15,685 nucleotides of DNA from the NCBI GenBank assembly GCA_001784725.1, contig MFRX01000011.1, positions 10,318-26,002 on the forward strand, read 5' to 3'. The stretch is from Candidatus Moranbacteria bacterium RIFCSPHIGHO2_02_FULL_40_12b (GTDB lineage: Bacteria; Patescibacteriota; Minisyncoccia; Moranbacterales; 2-12-FULL-40-10). The position numbers and the translations under genes are program-made. How positions within the stretch are numbered: position 1 is the first letter of the stretch; every line of letters begins with the position of its first letter. The notes beneath the pieces were generated by a model that ran no database searches, was not told the DNA's origin, and saw nothing but the letters and a program-made list of their open reading frames with translations. Positions 12,990 to 15,685 of this stretch are shown here, piece by piece.

Positions 12990-13429
12990 AAATAACAATC
13001 TGCGGGAGCATTGCGTTTTATGAAAAAATGCAGGAAACACAGAAGATTTTGGAAGAGATGGGACACGAGGTTGATATTCCGCCGTGTGAATTGAAAGACG
13101 ACAGCGGAAATATAATTTCCATTCAGGAATATTATAAAATCAGAAAAGCTGGCAGCGAGGATGAGAAATGGATTTGGGACAGAAAAAAATGGGCGATGAA
13201 AAAGCATTTTGACAAAGTGGTCTGGGCTGACGCGATTTTGGTTTTGAATTACGCTAAAAATAATATTGATGGCTATATTGGCGCTAACACTCTCATTGAA
13301 ATGGGACTGGCCTTGCATTTAGATAAGTCAATTTATTTATTAAATCCGATTCCCGAGATTTCCTGCAAAGAAGAAATTCTAGGAATGCAGCCAATCATTC
13401 TTAGTGGCGATTTAAGCAAGATTATGTAG
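12986..13429 (+). CDS. Nucleoside 2-deoxyribosyltransferase-like protein, copy 2
   Basis: This encodes 147 residues starting MKITICGSIAF. It has the same fold signature as the preceding gene, with WADAILVLNYAKNNIDGYIGANTLIEMGLA giving Asp82 and candidate catalytic Glu105, then YLLNPIPE and a closing GDLSKIM like the GDLSKII of copy 1. It overlaps copy 1 by ATGA. The region 31-75 (PPCELKDDSGNIISIQEYYKIRKAGSEDEKWIWDRKKW) differs strongly from copy 1, so the two may recognise different substrates or form a heteromer. A hairpin with stem GCGTAA/TTACGC straddles its stop at 13429-13443 but has no T-run. Confidence 0.8.
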   Translation: MKITICGSIAFYEKMQETQKILEEMGHEVDIPPCELKDDSGNIISIQEYYKIRKAGSEDEKWIWDRKKWAMKKHFDKVVWADAILVLNYAKNNIDGYIGANTLIEMGLALHLDKSIYLLNPIPEISCKEEILGMQPIILSGDLSKIM

Positions 13430-13479
13430 CGTAAAAATTACGCGGCATTCCTATGTCATGGTTCCGTTATGACCGGCTG

Positions 13480-13520
13480 TTGGCATTAATTACCATTTGA
13501 TGATATGATGATATAAGGTA
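13480..13520 (+). promoter_or_regulatory. Candidate promoter and operator of the TrpR-like gene
   Basis: TTGGCA at 13480-13485 and TATGAT at 13504-13509 are 18 bases apart, each one mismatch from consensus. The -10 is embedded in an imperfect inverted repeat with arms ATTACCATTT (13489-13498) and ATAAGGTA (13511-13518 region) around GATGATATGATGAT. The next gene encodes a helix-turn-helix protein, so autoregulation is plausible. Confidence 0.45.
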
Positions 13521-13994
13521 GTGGAAAGAAACGAAACAGAAAAGTTAATAAGGGAGCTAATAAAAATTAAAAATAAAATAATGGCAAAAGTTAAATTTTA
13601 CGATGTTGATAAAAAAGAAAGAATCCGCGTTATCGGTGAGCTTTATGAAGTTATCGCCGAGCTGAAATCAAAAGACGAGGTGTTTAAATTTTTATTTGGA
13701 CTTTTTACGCCCAGCGAAGTTTTGATGATCGCCAGGAGAATCCAAATCGCCAAAATGCTTTTAGACGATAAATCGTATGAAGAAATTGGTAAGCGATTGG
13801 GCGTGAGCCACCAAACAACAAGAAAAGTGGAACATTGGCTGAAATCCGATGAGGAAAGAATGAAACTCATTGATATTAAGCTGGAAAAAATAAAAAAGAA
13901 AAACAAAGCATCCAAAAACAGAGGATATTATTATGAAAGCTTGCTTGACCGGTACCCCGGTCACCGATTTTTAAAAGAATTGTTCGGCGATTAA
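13521..13994 (+). CDS. TrpR/YerC-like helix-turn-helix regulator
   Basis: This encodes 157 residues from GTG 13521, or 137 from ATG 13581 (MAKVKFYDVDKKE); neither start has a good Shine-Dalgarno. ELYEVIAELKSKDEVFKFLFGLFTPSEVLMIARRIQIAKMLL followed by KSYEEIGKRLGVSHQTTRKVEHWL is the Trp-repressor superfamily core (YerC/YecD type), with the helix-turn-helix at about residues 84-107 of the longer form. YerC-like proteins are usually near 100 residues; here there is an added Lys-rich C-terminal tail ending YYYESLLDRYPGHRFLKELFGD. No tryptophan biosynthesis gene is nearby, so tryptophan control should not be assumed. Related inverted repeats lie immediately before and after the gene. Confidence 0.85.
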   Translation: MERNETEKLIRELIKIKNKIMAKVKFYDVDKKERIRVIGELYEVIAELKSKDEVFKFLFGLFTPSEVLMIARRIQIAKMLLDDKSYEEIGKRLGVSHQTTRKVEHWLKSDEERMKLIDIKLEKIKKKNKASKNRGYYYESLLDRYPGHRFLKELFGD

Positions 13995-14010
13995 TCTCGC
14001 GCAGCGCCTT

Positions 14011-14036
14011 ATTACCTTATGATGATATATGGTAAT
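14011..14036. repeat. Inverted repeat after the TrpR-like gene
   Basis: ATTACCTTAT (14011-14020) and ATATGGTAAT (14027-14036) form a 10-base stem with one mismatch around GATGAT. Its arms and its GATGATATAT centre resemble the repeat at 13489-13518 in front of the same gene. Confidence 0.5.
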
Positions 14037-14085
14037 AAAAGATTGTTGGATTTTTTTATATTGATTTTTTATTATAAGTATTTAT

Positions 14086-14679
14086 ATGTATATGCAAATA
14101 GAATACGAGGCGACATTTACGAATATTAATAAAGAAGGAATTAGAGAGAAATTAAAAAAAGACGGCGCGGAATTAATTAAGCCGGAATTTTTGCAGAGGA
14201 GGGTAGTTTTTAATATGCCCAAAGGTTATGAAGACAACAGCGTTTGGATTCGGGCACGGGACGAGGGAGATAAGATAACGATGAGCATCAAACAAGCCGG
14301 CAAGGACTCAAATCAAATTCATAATATAAAAGAATTAAAACTTATTGTGGATAGTTTTGAAAACGCGGAAAAATTTTTATCAACTCTGCATTGCCAAAAA
14401 AAATCCTATCAGGAAACGAAAAGGGAAATTTGGAAATTGGACGGTGTGGAAATTTGTCTTGATGAATGGCCGTATCTAGAACCACTGATGGAAATTGAAG
14501 GAAATAACGAGGAGTCAGTCAAAAATACGAGCCAAAAACTTGGTCTTGATTATGGGAAAGCTAAATTCTGTTCCGCGACCGAACTTTACAGCGAAAAATA
14601 CGGAATATCCTGCGACGCGATTAATAACGGAATTCCGGAGATAACTTTTGAAGGAAAAAATCCGTTTGAAAAATTATGA
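14086..14679 (+). CDS. CYTH-domain protein (class IV adenylate cyclase/thiamine-triphosphatase fold)
   Basis: This encodes 197 residues. The start IEYEATFTNINKEGIREKLKKDGAEL is the first strand and helix of a CYTH tunnel-fold domain. The usual ExExK is ExExT here, a form I associate from memory with a bacterial subgroup. Later strands carry VWIRARDEGDKITMSIKQAG, IKELKLIVDSFENAEKFL, YQETKREIWKL and the acidic VEICLDEWPYLEPLMEIEG that would bind metal. CYTH enzymes act on triphosphates (adenylate cyclase, thiamine or inorganic triphosphatase); which applies here is unknown. ATG 14086 or 14092 could be the start. Its stop overlaps the next start by ATGA, linking it to the nucleotidyltransferase. 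Confidence 0.87.
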   Translation: MYMQIEYEATFTNINKEGIREKLKKDGAELIKPEFLQRRVVFNMPKGYEDNSVWIRARDEGDKITMSIKQAGKDSNQIHNIKELKLIVDSFENAEKFLSTLHCQKKSYQETKREIWKLDGVEICLDEWPYLEPLMEIEGNNEESVKNTSQKLGLDYGKAKFCSATELYSEKYGISCDAINNGIPEITFEGKNPFEKL

Positions 14680-15116
14680 AAAAAGTAATGGTCTTTGGGA
14701 CTTTTGACATATTTCATCCGGGACACCGGAGTTTTTTGAAGCAGGCAAAGAAGAAGGGAAATTATCTTATTGCTGTTATCGCGAGAGACAAAACGGTGGC
14801 AAGATGCAAAAAACAAGACGCAAGAAACAAGGAACAACAAAGATTAAAAAAAATTAAAGAAAGCAAATTGGCGAACAAAACGATACTGGGAAATTTAGGC
14901 GACAAATATCAGGCGATTAAAAGATATAAGCCGGATATAATATGTTTGGGCTACGATCAAAAATTTTTTGTTCGGGGCCTTAAAAAGAAACTGGGAGAAT
15001 TCAATTTAAAAGCGAAAGTTATCCGGCTGAAATCCTACAAGCCGGAAATTTACAAATCGTCTAAATTAAAAATAAGCGATATTGACAACAGGCAGGAAGT
15101 ATGCGAAGATTTTTGA
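14676..15116 (+). CDS. HxGH nucleotidyltransferase (FAD synthase/cytidylyltransferase-like)
   Basis: This encodes 146 residues. GTFDIFHPGHRSFLKQAKKKG contains the HxGH motif (His14-His17) that binds the nucleotide phosphates. Residues KRYKPDIICLGYDQKFF (about 83-98) and the C-terminal KSSKLKI (127-133, replacing the usual ISSTxI) complete the nucleotidyltransferase fold. The closest familiar types are archaeal FAD synthase (RibL) and TagD-type glycerol-3-phosphate cytidylyltransferase; the GYDQ segment favours the RibL-like group. An insert rich in Lys, Gln and Arg (about 44-65) follows the first domain. It overlaps the CYTH gene by ATGA, so it is translated with it. The substrate remains uncertain. 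Confidence 0.88.
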   Translation: MKKVMVFGTFDIFHPGHRSFLKQAKKKGNYLIAVIARDKTVARCKKQDARNKEQQRLKKIKESKLANKTILGNLGDKYQAIKRYKPDIICLGYDQKFFVRGLKKKLGEFNLKAKVIRLKSYKPEIYKSSKLKISDIDNRQEVCEDF

Positions 15117-15155
15117 ATAGTTATTTTGAAAATTTAAATTTAAAGGAGGTCAGCA

Positions 15156-15398
15156 ATGGCTATAAAAATAAGCAAGAAATTGATTGGAAAATGGCTGGTT
15201 TATTACGGGGCTTCTGGATTCGCGGCTTATTTTGGAAAGGTAGTTGATGTGAATGAAACAGATAAAGAAATAAAGATAGCGGATGGGTTAACTGGCTCGA
15301 AGAGATATTGTAACAGCAGAAATTGTGAGATATTTAAAACAAAGAAACAAGCGGTTGAAGAATATCAATATTATCAACCGGAGAATTTGGGCGATTAA
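15156..15398 (+). CDS. 80-residue hypothetical protein with strong Shine-Dalgarno
   Basis: The start ATG 15156 is set by a perfect AGGAGG at 15144-15149, six bases upstream. The protein is soluble: KKLIGKWLVYYGASGFAAYFGKVVDVNETDKEIKIADGLTGSKRYCNSRNCEIFKTKKQAVEEYQYY. The pattern of short strands (KWLVYYG, FGKVVDVN, KEIKIADG, NCEIF) suggests a small beta-barrel of SH3 or KOW-like type, but I do not recognise the family. Two cysteines (RYCNSRNCEIF) are not arranged as a zinc knuckle. It is 39 bases after the nucleotidyltransferase and 22 bases before another gene of the same style. Confidence 0.7.
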   Translation: MAIKISKKLIGKWLVYYGASGFAAYFGKVVDVNETDKEIKIADGLTGSKRYCNSRNCEIFKTKKQAVEEYQYYQPENLGD

Positions 15399-15420
15399 GA
15401 GGAAAGATAAGGAGGAGATA

Positions 15421-15685
15421 ATGAAGCCAAAAAGATTTAAAAGCATCAAAGATATCGGAGAAGACGAGGAATTTCGGAAGATATTGGAAAATCTCAAAAA
15501 AACGTTCGCAAACGCGGGGAAAGATCGCGTAAATTTGATAAAATACTTACGCGAAAAATTAAAGGACATAACAGCGGCGGAAGAAACCAATGAGAAATTG
15601 CCTAAATCAATTTTAGATTCTCATATTGAAACTGCAATATCTTACCGCGGCGTAAAACCGCTCGCGGCGAAATACGGATATTCTT
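15421..15685 (+). CDS. Partial gene with strong Shine-Dalgarno, function unknown
   Basis: A perfect AGGAGG at 15410-15415 lies five bases before ATG 15421, and the frame stays open for 88 codons to the window edge. The visible start is MKPKRFKSIKDIGEDEEFRK, followed by helical, charged sequence ILENLKKTFANAGKDRVNLIKYLREKLKDITAAEETNEK and then LPKSILDSHIETAISYRGVKPLAAKYGYS. No motif or membrane segment is seen, and the C-terminus is missing. The Lys/Glu-rich helical start resembles many unrelated proteins. Its spacing suggests an operon with the 80-residue gene upstream. Confidence 0.7.
   Translation, partial: MKPKRFKSIKDIGEDEEFRKILENLKKTFANAGKDRVNLIKYLREKLKDITAAEETNEKLPKSILDSHIETAISYRGVKPLAAKYGYS

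Noticed and set aside
13429..13473. Hairpins GCGTAA/TTACGC and GTCAT/ATGAC as a terminator after the deoxyribosyltransferase-like genes
   Set aside because: Neither stem is followed by a T-run, and both are short; function as a terminator cannot be supported.
1..15685. Recoded UGA (glycine) as in Gracilibacteria/SR1
   Set aside because: UGA ends several genes cleanly (152, 6559, 12570, 12989, 14679) with correct family lengths, so the standard bacterial code applies.

Overview
The window reads as a piece of a Candidate Phyla Radiation (Patescibacteria, probably Parcubacteria-like) chromosome. The supporting signs are small streamlined proteins, moderately low GC, almost every gene on the + strand, frequent ATGA start/stop overlaps, and several small conserved proteins of unknown function that I associate from memory with CPR genomes. 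UGA acts as an ordinary stop (for example at 152, 6559 and 12570), so there is no sign of the UGA=Gly code of Gracilibacteria/SR1. The lineage is an inference; there is no rRNA gene here to anchor it.

Layout. Positions 1-3654 hold the tail of a truncated gene, two small soluble proteins and an 838-residue membrane-anchored VirD4/TraG/HerA-type ATPase, probably one type IV secretion or DNA-transfer related cluster. Positions 3655-5955 hold an AbrB/MazE-like DNA-binding protein, a hairpin-rich gap and a visibly AT-rich gene for a 600-residue membrane protein with two related C-terminal domains. The 3' end of the AbrB-like gene recurs at the far side of this block, so the block looks inserted. 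Positions 5956-7201 hold four short hypothetical genes, one with a very strong Shine-Dalgarno and its own terminator. Positions 7237-8983 hold an RBBP9-type serine hydrolase, greA with a canonical promoter and a terminator in its leader, and a DoxX-family membrane protein. After a palindromic repeat cluster come type I isopentenyl-diphosphate isomerase and a 55-residue zinc-ribbon protein.

Positions 9846-13429 form a tightly packed run: lysS, a PAP2 phosphatase, a hypothetical gene, a Nudix hydrolase and two tandem nucleoside 2-deoxyribosyltransferase-like paralogs, the last three joined by ATGA overlaps. This suggests a housekeeping plus nucleotide-handling transcription unit. A TrpR/YerC-like regulator follows, bracketed by two related inverted repeats, then a CYTH protein overlapping an HxGH nucleotidyltransferase, and finally two short unrecognised genes with strong Shine-Dalgarno sequences, the second running off the end.

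No tRNA, rRNA, CRISPR array, transposase or recombinase was seen. The strongest unexplained signals are the repeated gene end around the AT-rich insert, the terminator inside the greA leader, the intergenic inverted repeats, and the split between genes with no Shine-Dalgarno (most) and three short genes with a near-perfect one.
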